Below are positions 1 through 9,068 of a stretch of 64,000 nt of DNA, in pieces. Positions within the stretch are counted from its first letter, which is position 1, and each line of letters begins with the position of its first letter. Made by a program: the position numbers and the translations under genes. This DNA comes from Phycicoccus sp. (GTDB lineage: Bacteria; Actinomycetota; Actinomycetes; Actinomycetales; Dermatophilaceae): assembly GCA_012927555.1 (NCBI GenBank), contig JABBOX010000259.1, positions 1 through 64,000 of the forward strand, given 5' to 3'. Below the pieces are notes generated by a model. That model had not been told where the DNA came from. It saw only the letters and a program-made list of their open reading frames with translations, and searched no databases.

Positions 1-1
1 C

Positions 2-85
2 CTCGAGCAGGCCGTCGAGACCGACCCCCACCCGCTGCGTGAACTCATCGGACCCGGTGAATCGCCCATACCGGACTTCACTTAA
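2..85 (+). CDS. C-terminal end of a protein cut by the window edge
   Basis: The frame starting at base 2 is open to a TAA at 83-85 and reads an acidic, proline-rich tail (ending PIPDFT). Only 27 residues are visible, so no family can be named. The terminator-like hairpin downstream fits the end of a plus-strand transcript. It is called coding because the frame is open and has typical actinobacterial codon use up to a clean stop. Confidence 0.45.
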   Translation, partial: LEQAVETDPHPLRELIGPGESPIPDFT

Positions 86-208
86 GCAGATATGCAGAAC
101 ATGTGTTCTAGTGTACGCCAGCTGACCGACAACCACAAGCCCAATCCACAACGAAAGTCCTTGCAAAACAACATCTTTCAGTCCACCGGCGTCCAGCGGT
201 CTTGCCGG

Positions 209-258
209 ACAGGGCGAAGGATTATGGGCGCCAGAGCACCCATAATCCTTCGCCCTGT
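209..258. terminator. perfect 20-bp inverted repeat, bidirectional terminator
   Basis: Two perfectly complementary 20-base arms (209-228 and 239-258) flank a 10-base loop. It lies between the stop of the partial plus-strand gene (85) and the stop of metY on the minus strand (282), the usual place for a shared terminator of convergent genes. There is no clear T-run on either side, so it is a strong hairpin rather than a textbook intrinsic terminator. The rest of 86-281 holds no recognisable gene. Confidence 0.6.
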
Positions 259-281
259 GTCAATTGCTCATCGGCGGGCGC

Positions 282-1604
<1,323 letters not shown>

Positions 1605-1639
1605 GGGGTTTCCTCACGTCGGTATCGCGCTTGCGTCGC

Positions 1640-1738
1640 ACCAGGGAGTGCGTCGCCAGGTCTTCACCCGGGGCACCCCACCGCGTGGAGGGTTGCCGGC
1701 CAGCGAGCCGGGGCTTGTCGCTGGCACTCATGACCACC
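1640..1738 (-). promoter_or_regulatory. SAM-IV riboswitch upstream of metY
   Basis: On the minus strand the metY leader contains the conserved blocks of the actinobacterial SAM-IV aptamer: GGTCATGAGTGCCAGCG at its 5' end, then GCTGGCCGGCAACCCTCC, CGCGGTGGGGTGCCCCGGGTG and a closing GAAGACC. These blocks, their order and their spacing match the class known upstream of metY/metX-type genes in actinobacteria. The element ends about 35-40 nt before the metY start, so control could be at translation initiation or by termination. Exact boundaries are approximate because pseudoknot pairing was not folded. Confidence 0.88.
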
Positions 1739-1816
1739 AATAACGTTAGAGGCGGTGACCGCATCTCGGTATCCCCATCTCTCATTCTGGACATCGACCC
1801 TTCGTGACGGCATACC

Positions 1817-2215
1817 GTGGGATCCGTGAACGCACTTCACCTGACCATCGACCCCAAAGCCGCGACGGCGCCGTTCGAACAGGTGCGGACCCAGATCGCG
1901 GCGGCCGTTGCAGAGGGTCGGCTGGACGCGGGGACAAGACTCCCGACGGTGCGACAGCTGGCAGCGGATCTCGGACTGGCGGCCAACACGGTCGCGAGGG
2001 CCTACCGAGAGTTGGAAGCCGACCAGGTCATCGCCACCCATGGCCGTGGCGGAACGTTTGTGCGCAGCGAGGTGGTGGACGAGCCGACCATGCACTCATC
2101 AGCGGCCGATGCCGCGCGCGTGGCCGCGAACGACTACGTGCACTCGGTCCGGCGGCTAGGCCTCAGCGCACCAGAGGCGCTGCGTCTGGTCGAAAACGCC
2201 TGGAACAAGGGCTAG
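1817..2215 (+). CDS. short GntR-family transcriptional regulator (YtrA type)
   Basis: The 132-aa protein has one winged helix: an N-terminal helix (FEQVRTQIAAAVAEGRL), the GntR signature TRLPTVRQLAADLGLAANTV, and the wing (HGRGGTFV). A short C-terminal helical tail follows in place of a large effector domain, as in YtrA-type regulators, which often control nearby transporters. It starts at GTG 1817; a second GTG nine bases on would give nearly the same protein. It is divergent from metY and not obviously linked to it. The ligand and targets are unknown. An ABC exporter, the usual YtrA partner, is absent from the window. Confidence 0.85.
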   Translation: MGSVNALHLTIDPKAATAPFEQVRTQIAAAVAEGRLDAGTRLPTVRQLAADLGLAANTVARAYRELEADQVIATHGRGGTFVRSEVVDEPTMHSSAADAARVAANDYVHSVRRLGLSAPEALRLVENAWNKG

Positions 2216-2236
2216 TTCAACCAAAGGTCTAATAGC

Positions 2237-3475
2237 TCAGAGCAACACGTTGAGGGTGTGGATCACAAGACCGGCCAGCCCACCGACGATGGTGCCGTTG
2301 ATACGGATGAACTGCAGGTCGCGACCCACGTGCAGCTCGATGCGCTCGGCCGCCTCCTTGCCGTCCCAACGGTCAACGGTCTGTGAGATGACCTTGGCGA
2401 TCTCGTGGCCGTACGAGCCCACCACGAACCCGATGGCATCCGAGGCGTAACCGTCAACCCGGTGACGCAGTTCAGGGTCGTTCACCAGCCGATCACCGAA
2501 CTCCGACAGGGCGGCCACTCCCCTGCCTCGCAGTGGGCCGTTGGCGTCAGCGACGGCCCCGAGCAGAGCCATGCGCAGCGCCTCCCACGCGGCGACCGCG
2601 GAAGCGCCGACCTGCGGGTGCGCCATGACGCGCACCTTGAGCGCCTCGGCGCGGGCGATCGTCTCGGGGTCATGTTGCAGGTCCTGCGCCAGCTGGGCGA
2701 GCAGGTCATCCAGCGCCCTGCGTGCCGAGTGGTTCGGGTGATCTCTGACGTCGACGAGCCACGACAACGCCTCGGCGTGGATCCGGTCAACAACCTTCTG
2801 GTCCAGCCACCCAGGGGTCCACCACGGCGCTCTCTCGGCAACGATCGACGCCACGGTGGCCTCGTGGGTGCGCAGCCAGGCGTGGGCTTCCACCACAACG
2901 ATGTCGACCAGCCCGTGGTGAGCGCCGTCCCCGACGACCGACCCGAGCAGGTGACCGGCGACAGGGCTCACCGGCTCGTTCACCAGCCGGGGCATGAGCG
3001 TGTGCTCGACGAAGTCGCGAACGTCGTCGCCCTTGATGGCCAACAGGGCGTGGCTGCTGGCTTTGGCCACTTCGGTGATCACCCGCGCGCTGTGTTGCTC
3101 CTCCGTGAGCCACCGCCCGACCCTGCGGACCACGTCGGCATGGACCACCCGCTCACGTGCGGCATCGACGGTCAGGAAGTTGCCCGTCACGAACTCCTCG
3201 AGGCTCTGACCGAGCATGTCCTTGCGGTTGGGGATGATGGCGGTGTGCGGGATGGGGATGCCCATCGGGTGACGGAAGAGCGCGGTCACGGCAAACCAGT
3301 CCGCGAGCGCTCCCACCATCGCTGCTTCAGCAGTCGTGTTGACGTATCCCCATGCGCCATCACGGTTTCGGGTCGCGATGAAGACGAGCGCCGCGAATAC
3401 CAGCAGCGACAACGCGACGGCACGCATCCGCCTCAGGCCACGCTTGCGAGACAGGTCAGCCGGGCTGAGCAGCAT
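2237..3475 (-). CDS. DUF445 family membrane-anchored protein (YjiN-like)
   Basis: About 412 aa. An N-terminal hydrophobic segment (ALSLLVFAALVFIA) is followed by the DUF445 signature EAAMVGALADWFAVTALFRH and IPHTAIIPNRKD. A long helical region and a hydrophobic C-terminal anchor come after. The function of the family is unknown; members are membrane proteins with predicted long helices. The ORF track start (3547) lies inside the upstream MMPL gene. ATG 3475, or GTG 3484 just after the MMPL stop, is more likely. The gene follows the MMPL gene with almost no gap, so the two are probably cotranscribed. Confidence 0.85.
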   Translation of the reverse strand: MLLSPADLSRKRGLRRMRAVALSLLVFAALVFIATRNRDGAWGYVNTTAEAAMVGALADWFAVTALFRHPMGIPIPHTAIIPNRKDMLGQSLEEFVTGNFLTVDAARERVVHADVVRRVGRWLTEEQHSARVITEVAKASSHALLAIKGDDVRDFVEHTLMPRLVNEPVSPVAGHLLGSVVGDGAHHGLVDIVVVEAHAWLRTHEATVASIVAERAPWWTPGWLDQKVVDRIHAEALSWLVDVRDHPNHSARRALDDLLAQLAQDLQHDPETIARAEALKVRVMAHPQVGASAVAAWEALRMALLGAVADANGPLRGRGVAALSEFGDRLVNDPELRHRVDGYASDAIGFVVGSYGHEIAKVISQTVDRWDGKEAAERIELHVGRDLQFIRINGTIVGGLAGLVIHTLNVLL

Positions 3476-3486
3476 CGCCGTCACGG

Positions 3487-5670
3487 TTACGTCGACTCGC
3501 GTACGCCGTGACGCTCCCACCAGCGTCGAAGGGGACCCGGGGCCCACCAGTTCACGGTGCCGAGCAGTCGCATGGTGGCCGGGACCAGAAGCGCGCGCAC
3601 GACGGTGGCATCGATCAGGACGGCGACGAGCATGCCGACCCCGATCATCTTCATCAGGACGATGCCGGAGGTGGCGAACCCGCCGATGACCACGGCCAGT
3701 AGCAGCGCCGCACTCGTGATGATCCGCCCGCTGCGCTGGAGCCCGTTGGCAACGGAGGTCGTGTTGTCACCGGTGCGGTCCCACTCCTCACGGATCCGCG
3801 AGAGAAGGAACACCTCGTAGTCCATGGACAGGCCGAAGATGATGGCGAGCATCAGGATCGGCTGGGTGACGTCCAGGTAGCCCGTGGGGGTGAAGCCAAG
3901 GGGCCCCGACAGGTGACCCTCCTGGAAGACCCAGGTCACCACCCCGAACGAAGCACTCAGGGAGAGGGCGTTCATCACGACGGCCTTGACGGGGAGGACC
4001 ACGGAACCAAACGCAACAAAGAGCAGGACCAGCATGATGGCGATGACGGCGAGACCCATCCACGGCAGACGTGCGCCGATCGAGTCGACGAGGTCGACGG
4101 CACCGGCCGAAAAGCCACCGACCAGAGCCGTCACGCCGGTGCCGGTATCGACGGTACGAAGGTCCCTGACCAGCTGCTGCGACTTCTCGGCCTGGCTGTT
4201 CCCGAGCCAGCTGACCTGGACCAGGCTCGTCGTGCCGGTGCCGCTCGGGCGGGCAACCGCCTGGTCGATCACACGGGCCGACTGCACCCCGCTGACCGTG
4301 CCGAGACGGCCGATGTAGGCATCGAGCTGACTCTGGCTGGCCCCGTCGACCACGATGTTGGCGCTCGCGGTCCGGCCACCGAACTCGCGGGTGCCCAGGT
4401 CTGCGGCGACCCGGCTCGGCGCGTCGATCGGCAGGACGCGCTCGTCGATGCTGCCCCACCTGGCCGACAGGAAGGGGGTGCCGAGCGCGACAAGGGCCAC
4501 CGCGATGACGACGACGTATGCGACGGGTCGCCGCATCACGCTGTGCGCCAGTCGTGCCCACCCGCCATGCGACGCGGTGAGATCACTACCGACTCGTGCA
4601 AGGCGAGCCCTCTCCTGTGCGCGCACGCCGCGGCGCCACGGCATACGACCGGCTTCGATCCGGGGTCCCAGGACGGCGAGCAGGGCCGGCAAGAGGGTCA
4701 GTGCAGCCGCCATCGCGACGAGCACCGCCGCGACTCCGCCGTAGCCCATCGAGCGTAGGAAGCTCTGCGGAAAGATCAGCAGTGAGGCCAGCGAAGCGGC
4801 CACGATCAGGCCTGAGAACAACACGGTGCGGCCGGCGGTCGCCATCGTTGTGGTGATGGCCGCGTTGACATGCTCACGCTCGGTGCCTGGATATCTGTCG
4901 AGCTCCTCACGGAACCTGCTCACGACGAACAACGCGTAGTCGATCGCCAGACCCAGGCCGATCAGGGTGATGACGTTGATGGAGAAGATCGAGACCTCGG
5001 TGACCAAGGTGATGGCGCGCACGAGAGCGAAGGCCCCGAAGATGGCCACGACGCCGACGAAGGCCGGCGTCAGAGCGGCTGCGACGCTGCCGAAGAACAC
5101 CAGGCACAAGAGGATCACGATCGGCATCGAGATGACCTCGGCCCGGGTGATGTCCGCTGAGACGTGCTTGTTCACGTCGCGGAAGACCGCCCACGCCCCG
5201 CCGACGCTCGTGCTCAGCCCCTTGGCGTCCAGGTGGGGCCTGACCTGGTCATAGAGGGTCGATTTCTCATCCTGGGTGGTGCCGCTCAAGGAGATGATGA
5301 CCCGGGTTGCGTGCTGGTCCCCGCTGATCAACGTGGGCGCGGGCGTTTGGTACCAGCTGGTGACGAGCTGGGTCGAGCCTTTGGGGAGTCCCGAGATGAC
5401 GTTCGAGACCGACTCACGGAAGGCCGGGTCGCTGACCTTCATCGAGGGGCTGGAGTAGATGATCACGATGTCGGCGTCGTGGCTGGCAAAGGTCGCGTGT
5501 TCTGCGACCAGCGACCGCGCCGACTCGCTGGCCGGGTCGTCAAAGCCACCGTTGCTGAGGTTCCCGAAGACACCCAGCCCGAAGACGGCGGCGGCCGCGA
5601 GCAGAGCCAGTCCGGCACCGAGGACCGTCTTCGCTCGTCGGGCCACCAGGTGACCCCAAGACTGCATCAT
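3487..5670 (-). CDS. MMPL/RND-family transporter
   Basis: About 727 aa with the two-fold RND layout of MMPL proteins. TM1 is near the N terminus, followed by a periplasmic domain, a block of five or six membrane helices with the RND-type GLGLAIDYALFVVSRFREE signature, a second periplasmic domain, and a second helix block with FGLSMDYEVFLLSRIREEW. Both conserved TM4/TM10 Asp-Tyr pairs are present, as needed for proton-driven export. The substrate (lipid or drug) cannot be told. ATG 5670 is chosen because GAAGGG is well spaced from it; GTG 5679 is an alternative. The triple 19-bp repeat lies just upstream and may bind a regulator. Confidence 0.9.
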   Translation of the reverse strand: MMQSWGHLVARRAKTVLGAGLALLAAAAVFGLGVFGNLSNGGFDDPASESARSLVAEHATFASHDADIVIIYSSPSMKVSDPAFRESVSNVISGLPKGSTQLVTSWYQTPAPTLISGDQHATRVIISLSGTTQDEKSTLYDQVRPHLDAKGLSTSVGGAWAVFRDVNKHVSADITRAEVISMPIVILLCLVFFGSVAAALTPAFVGVVAIFGAFALVRAITLVTEVSIFSINVITLIGLGLAIDYALFVVSRFREELDRYPGTEREHVNAAITTTMATAGRTVLFSGLIVAASLASLLIFPQSFLRSMGYGGVAAVLVAMAAALTLLPALLAVLGPRIEAGRMPWRRGVRAQERARLARVGSDLTASHGGWARLAHSVMRRPVAYVVVIAVALVALGTPFLSARWGSIDERVLPIDAPSRVAADLGTREFGGRTASANIVVDGASQSQLDAYIGRLGTVSGVQSARVIDQAVARPSGTGTTSLVQVSWLGNSQAEKSQQLVRDLRTVDTGTGVTALVGGFSAGAVDLVDSIGARLPWMGLAVIAIMLVLLFVAFGSVVLPVKAVVMNALSLSASFGVVTWVFQEGHLSGPLGFTPTGYLDVTQPILMLAIIFGLSMDYEVFLLSRIREEWDRTGDNTTSVANGLQRSGRIITSAALLLAVVIGGFATSGIVLMKMIGVGMLVAVLIDATVVRALLVPATMRLLGTVNWWAPGPLRRWWERHGVREST

Positions 5671-5700
5671 GCCTGGCACCCTTCGTTCCTGAGAGGTCGA

Positions 5701-5757
5701 CGGAAGTCCACAAGATCAACGGAAGTCCACAAGGTCAACGGAAGTCCACAAGATCAA
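5701..5757. repeat. three tandem copies of a 19-bp repeat upstream of the MMPL gene
   Basis: The unit CGGAAGTCCACAAGATCAA occurs at 5701-5719, 5720-5738 (one A-to-G change) and 5739-5757, followed by a partial CATCAACAAGATC. It sits 31-87 bases upstream of the MMPL start and downstream of the minus-strand gene at 5774. The 19-bp phase (almost two helical turns) would place protein sites on nearly the same DNA face. There are no spacers, so it is not a CRISPR array. Confidence 0.9.
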
Positions 5758-5773
5758 CATCAACAAGATCACG

Positions 5774-6178
5774 TTATCGGTGCTTGGGCAGAACCGATGG
5801 AGGTATCGCGATGGAACATGGCAGACCGTCGTCGATCAGGAAGCCCACACCATCGGGAAGCTGGGCCACCAGCTCTGCCCCGGTCCACGCCAACCAGCCA
5901 AAGCCGCCCATCACGTGACCCAGCGCCCTGATCGTCGACCAGACCGGCACGATCGGTACGTTGCCGGGGCGCGACATGACGAACAGCCCGGGACGCACGG
6001 GACACAGCGCATAGACACGAGCGACCAGGAACCGATCGACGAACTGGTCGATGTCGATCTGACGCGTGACAAGCTCGTGAACAGCGTGGCCCAGCTCTGG
6101 CGGCACCTCTGGCGGCACCTCTGCCGGCGCCGCGTCGGTGGTGAGGGTCAGGGCCCCGGTCGCGCTCATGCCCGGCAT
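5774..6178 (-). CDS. SseB-like domain protein, function unknown
   Basis: 134 aa. A helical N-terminal part (ELGHAVHELVTRQIDIDQFVDRFL) is followed by an alternating beta segment (RVYALCPVRPG, GNVPIVPVWSTI) and a C-terminal GVGFLIDDGLPCSIAIPPS. This resembles the SseB N-terminal domain found in many actinobacterial proteins with no secretion role. ATG 6178 follows a GGCAGG site. It lies between a cysteine-desulfurase-like gene and the MMPL gene, all on the minus strand. The family assignment rests on pattern only, and no activity is implied. Confidence 0.5.
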   Translation of the reverse strand: MPGMSATGALTLTTDAAPAEVPPEVPPELGHAVHELVTRQIDIDQFVDRFLVARVYALCPVRPGLFVMSRPGNVPIVPVWSTIRALGHVMGGFGWLAWTGAELVAQLPDGVGFLIDDGLPCSIAIPPSVLPKHR

Positions 6179-6200
6179 CCTGCCGGACCCGACGAACTTC

Positions 6201-6233
6201 AGTCAGGCTTATCCACAGTCAGGCTTATCCACA
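6201..6233. repeat. direct 16-bp repeat carrying two consensus DnaA boxes
   Basis: The unit AGTCAGGCTTATCCAC occurs twice in tandem (6201-6216 and 6217-6232). Each copy, with the next bases, contains the perfect E. coli-type DnaA box TTATCCACA (6209-6217 and 6225-6233) in the same orientation, 16 bases apart. The second copy supplies the stop codon of the downstream end of the cysteine-desulfurase-like gene. Actinobacterial boxes are more often TTGTCCACA, so DnaA binding is a possibility only. Confidence 0.6.
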
Positions 6234-7442
6234 GTCGTCCGCCATCGCCGCCACGGCCGCGACCAGCCGATCGAGGTCCGACTCGGCGGTGTAGGGCGCG
6301 AGGCTGACCCGGATGCAACCACCGGTCTCGCGGATTCCCAGCACCCGTGTGAGCTCCCATGCATAGGCGTGACCGCTCCACACGCTGATGTCCTGCTTCC
6401 CGAGCCGCGCGGCGACCTCGCCGGGCGTGATGGCCCCCATCGTGAAGCTGATCGTCCCCGTTCGGCGACTCGGGGAACCCACCATCCGAACCCCCGGTAT
6501 GCCGGTGAGCCGGCTGATCGTGCTTCGTACGAGGACGTCCTCGCGAGCGGCCAGAGCGGCGAACGAGCGACCAAGTCGCTGGCGCCGATCGCCTTCTCCT
6601 GCCACAAGATCGGCCAAATGGTCCACCGCTGCGCTGATGCCGGCCATGTTGGCAAGTCCGGGGGTGCCGAGCTCGAAACGATCGGGCACCTCGTCGGACG
6701 ACGGCTCGAGCTTGTCCGGTCGCAGCGTCTCCAACAGCTCAGATGAGGCCACGACGGCCCCGGCGTGCGGTCCACACCACTTGTAGGAGGAGAGGGCGAT
6801 CAGGTCGGCGCCCATCGAAGCCATGTCCAGGCGGAAGTGGGGCGCGGCGGCGACGGCATCGACATAGACCAGCGCCCCTGAGGCGTGGGCGATCTGGCTT
6901 ATCGCCGCGACGTCCGTGATGGTCCCGATCAGGTTCGATGCGGCGGCCACGGCCACGAGCCTCGTGCGTGGGGTGACCAGCTCGGCATACTGTTCGGCCG
7001 GCAGGTCAGTGGTCTGTGGATCGATCCTCGCCCATCGCACCGTCACTCCCGCAGAGGCCGCGGCCTGCACCCAAGGCCTGACGTTGGCGTCGTGGTCGAG
7101 CTCCGAGACGACGATCTCGTCGCCGGGCTCCCACGTCTTGGCCAGTGTCGCGGCCATGCGATAGGTCAGCGTCGTCATGTTCGGTCCCAGGACAACCCCA
7201 TCCGCCTCGCCACCGACGAGATCAGCAACCGCTGTCCGGGCGTCAGCGATCAGCTTCATCGAGCGTCGGCTCGACGCGAACGGGCCGTGAACGTTGCTCA
7301 GACCCGAGCGGTGGGCCTCGGAGATGGCGTCGATCACCCCAACGGGCACTTGTGTCCCTCCGGCACCATCGAGATACGCCGCGCCGTTCTTGAGCGCCGG
7401 GTACTGCGCACGGATGCGTTCTGTCTCCCACGTCGTGTCCAT
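6225..7442 (-). CDS. cysteine desulfurase-like aminotransferase class V protein
   Basis: About 405 aa, fold type I PLP enzyme. N-terminal YPALKNGAAYLDGAGGTQVP is the hallmark of the 'cysteine desulfurase-like' branch (TIGR01976 type), and the PLP lysine is in LSSYKWCGPHAGAV. SELDHDANVRPW carries the His that stacks on PLP. Unlike SufS or IscS, the branch has no proven sulfur-transfer role and there is no suf/isc partner here. The ORF track start is a TTG at 7475; ATG 7442 or ATG 7454 fits better. The gene's 3' end lies in the duplicated DnaA-box repeat. Confidence 0.85.
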   Translation of the reverse strand: MDTTWETERIRAQYPALKNGAAYLDGAGGTQVPVGVIDAISEAHRSGLSNVHGPFASSRRSMKLIADARTAVADLVGGEADGVVLGPNMTTLTYRMAATLAKTWEPGDEIVVSELDHDANVRPWVQAAASAGVTVRWARIDPQTTDLPAEQYAELVTPRTRLVAVAAASNLIGTITDVAAISQIAHASGALVYVDAVAAAPHFRLDMASMGADLIALSSYKWCGPHAGAVVASSELLETLRPDKLEPSSDEVPDRFELGTPGLANMAGISAAVDHLADLVAGEGDRRQRLGRSFAALAAREDVLVRSTISRLTGIPGVRMVGSPSRRTGTISFTMGAITPGEVAARLGKQDISVWSGHAYAWELTRVLGIRETGGCIRVSLAPYTAESDLDRLVAAVAAMADDCG

Positions 7443-7636
7443 GCGTTCGAGCATGCCCGATCGTGCTGACGACAATGCGCCGCCCCACCCTTTGCCGACA
7501 TCGGTGGCCCGGAAACCCCACCAGGTGACGCGGTATCGGCCACTCGCGCGATGTCCGGCTGGACCGTTCGGGTGATTTTCTGCACAATGCCGTGGACTGG
7601 CAGACGCGAACCCGACTGGCGAACCATCCTTGTCGG

Positions 7637-8107
7637 ATGGACAGCAATGCGCTCGACCAGCTCTTGTCCGAGGTCAACGGCTCCGCCCCGATGTCAGTGA
7701 CGCTGGCACCGGCCGAGGGCAGCGAAGTCGCTCAGGCAAGGCGGGTCTCCGAGAATGACTGGCGACTGACGTTGGCGGGAACTCAGTCTCTGGCTGACAG
7801 GCTTGAGGCCGTTATCGACGCCGTGCCGGACGCCGCTATGTGCAGCTGTGAAACCGTGGTCCGTCTCGGCCCTGATCTCGTCCGCCTGGAGCTCGGCTGC
7901 CGGGGCCCGCACCTCTTGACCAGCTTGCTCGACACCGTCATCGCCGACCACGCCGCCAGGCATCCGCAGGCGCACCTGCAAGCCATGCTGCGCGTCGATG
8001 ACTCGATGCGCCCACGCCGGATCGACCTCCTGATGCCGTCGGGGCGGGCGTCACATGGGCACGCGCTGCAGGAGACGTTCGGGCTCGTACCGGCCCAGGC
8101 GGTCTGA
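7637..8107 (+). CDS. hypothetical protein
   Basis: About 156 aa with actinobacterial codon use and no family I recognise. The sequence has a predicted alpha/beta pattern: LADRLEAVIDAVPD, then CSCETVVRLGPDLVRLELGCRGPHLLTSLLDTV with three cysteines, then a helix rich in Ala and His (ADHAARHPQAHLQAML). No signal peptide or membrane segment is seen. ATG 7637 is preferred to the upstream GTG (7592), which would add a poorly composed 15 residues. It stands alone on the plus strand, convergent with the hemerythrin gene. Confidence 0.5.
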   Translation: MDSNALDQLLSEVNGSAPMSVTLAPAEGSEVAQARRVSENDWRLTLAGTQSLADRLEAVIDAVPDAAMCSCETVVRLGPDLVRLELGCRGPHLLTSLLDTVIADHAARHPQAHLQAMLRVDDSMRPRRIDLLMPSGRASHGHALQETFGLVPAQAV

Positions 8108-8145
8108 CCCGAGACTCGCCAGGCGGTTGATCAGGGGCGCGTCAG

Positions 8146-8967
8146 TCAGGCGCGAACGAAACGAACCCGCCAGGCTTCCGGGCCGCGCTCGAGGTAGTCG
8201 ATGCTGAACAGCCCCGGAGAGCGCTGCTCCACCTGTTCGAGCAGCGGCAGTGGGTCATGCGGAGCGACGAGGACCATGCCGCTCCCCGGTCCCACGGAGT
8301 CCAGTGCGCCGAAGATCGTCGCATGACGGATGGCGGGTGGCACGGCTCGTGCGTCGAGCTCGGGCAGCACGTCGTCGGGGGCCTGGCCGCCGCAACCACA
8401 CGCGCCGCCGCATCCACCCTTGGGCGCCTCAGACTCGGGTGTCTCCGTCTTGGGTGCCTCAACGCTGCCACCCTGGGCCGTTCCGCCGAGCAGCTCGTGC
8501 ATGCCACCGAGGATGTCCGCGAGCGACACCTCGCTGGAGCCGGCCAGCAGCGGAAGGATCTGGTCGTTCTCCTTGACCAGGTGCGAGTCGAACAGGGTCT
8601 TCAGCGCCTGCGCGCTGGCAGCCGCGCGCACGGGACCCGTCGCGTTCCGGATGGCCTCGACCAGCTCGACAAGGTCGCGATGCTCGGCGAGCATGGCGTC
8701 GACCAGCAGCCGGGCACGAGGATCTTCGTGGGCCTTGGGGTACATAGCCTGTTCTTCGGCGAGCGCGTGCGGGATCAGCTCGGCCTGACACCATCTGACC
8801 AGCGCTTCGGCGGCGGCGGCAGCTCCGGGCAGGTCGCCCCGCGACGCGGCGTCGACGAGGCTCTCCACCTGGACGGCAAGGGCGCCAGCCAGCTGGGCGT
8901 GATGGTCCTTGACGGCGTCAACCGCCTGCGCGTCTGCGGCACTTGTTGCGACAACGACCATGCTCAT
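8146..8967 (-). CDS. hemerythrin HHE-domain protein fused to DUF2249
   Basis: 273 aa in two domains. Residues 1-150 form an HHE helical bundle with the iron-ligand pattern: DHHAQL, then HALAEEQAMYP, AEHRDLVELV and DSHLVKENDQILP. A linker rich in Cys and Gly (GGCGGACGCGG) leads to a C-terminal DUF2249 domain (DARAVPPAIRHATIFGALDSV, LVAPHDPLPLL, WRVRFVRA). Such proteins bind a di-iron centre and are linked in other bacteria to NO or oxygen sensing and Fe-S repair. ATG 8967 has a GGAGGA site. The gene is divergent from the SufR-like regulator across 92 bases, suggesting shared control. Confidence 0.88.
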   Translation of the reverse strand: MSMVVVATSAADAQAVDAVKDHHAQLAGALAVQVESLVDAASRGDLPGAAAAAEALVRWCQAELIPHALAEEQAMYPKAHEDPRARLLVDAMLAEHRDLVELVEAIRNATGPVRAAASAQALKTLFDSHLVKENDQILPLLAGSSEVSLADILGGMHELLGGTAQGGSVEAPKTETPESEAPKGGCGGACGCGGQAPDDVLPELDARAVPPAIRHATIFGALDSVGPGSGMVLVAPHDPLPLLEQVEQRSPGLFSIDYLERGPEAWRVRFVRA

Positions 8968-9039
8968 GAGAAGTCCTCCGACTCAACGCGATAAGGGCTC
9001 TTGGGCCTCAGCACACCGCAAGTGGCGGCGCATGGCGCA

Positions 9040-9068
9040 AGTTTATTACACTCAGTTCCGTGAAAACT
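9040..9068. promoter_or_regulatory. putative promoter and operator of the SufR-like regulator
   Basis: The short intergenic region has an AT-rich patch with an imperfect inverted repeat, AGTTTATTACAC against GTGAAAACT. A TACACT -10-like hexamer (9047-9052) ends seven bases before the GTG at 9060, spacing that suits a leaderless mRNA. The repeat overlapping the start region suggests autoregulation. No good -35 is visible. Confidence 0.3.

Noticed and set aside
5701-5757. CRISPR-like repeats
   Set aside because: The copies are directly adjacent with no spacers, and no cas genes are present.
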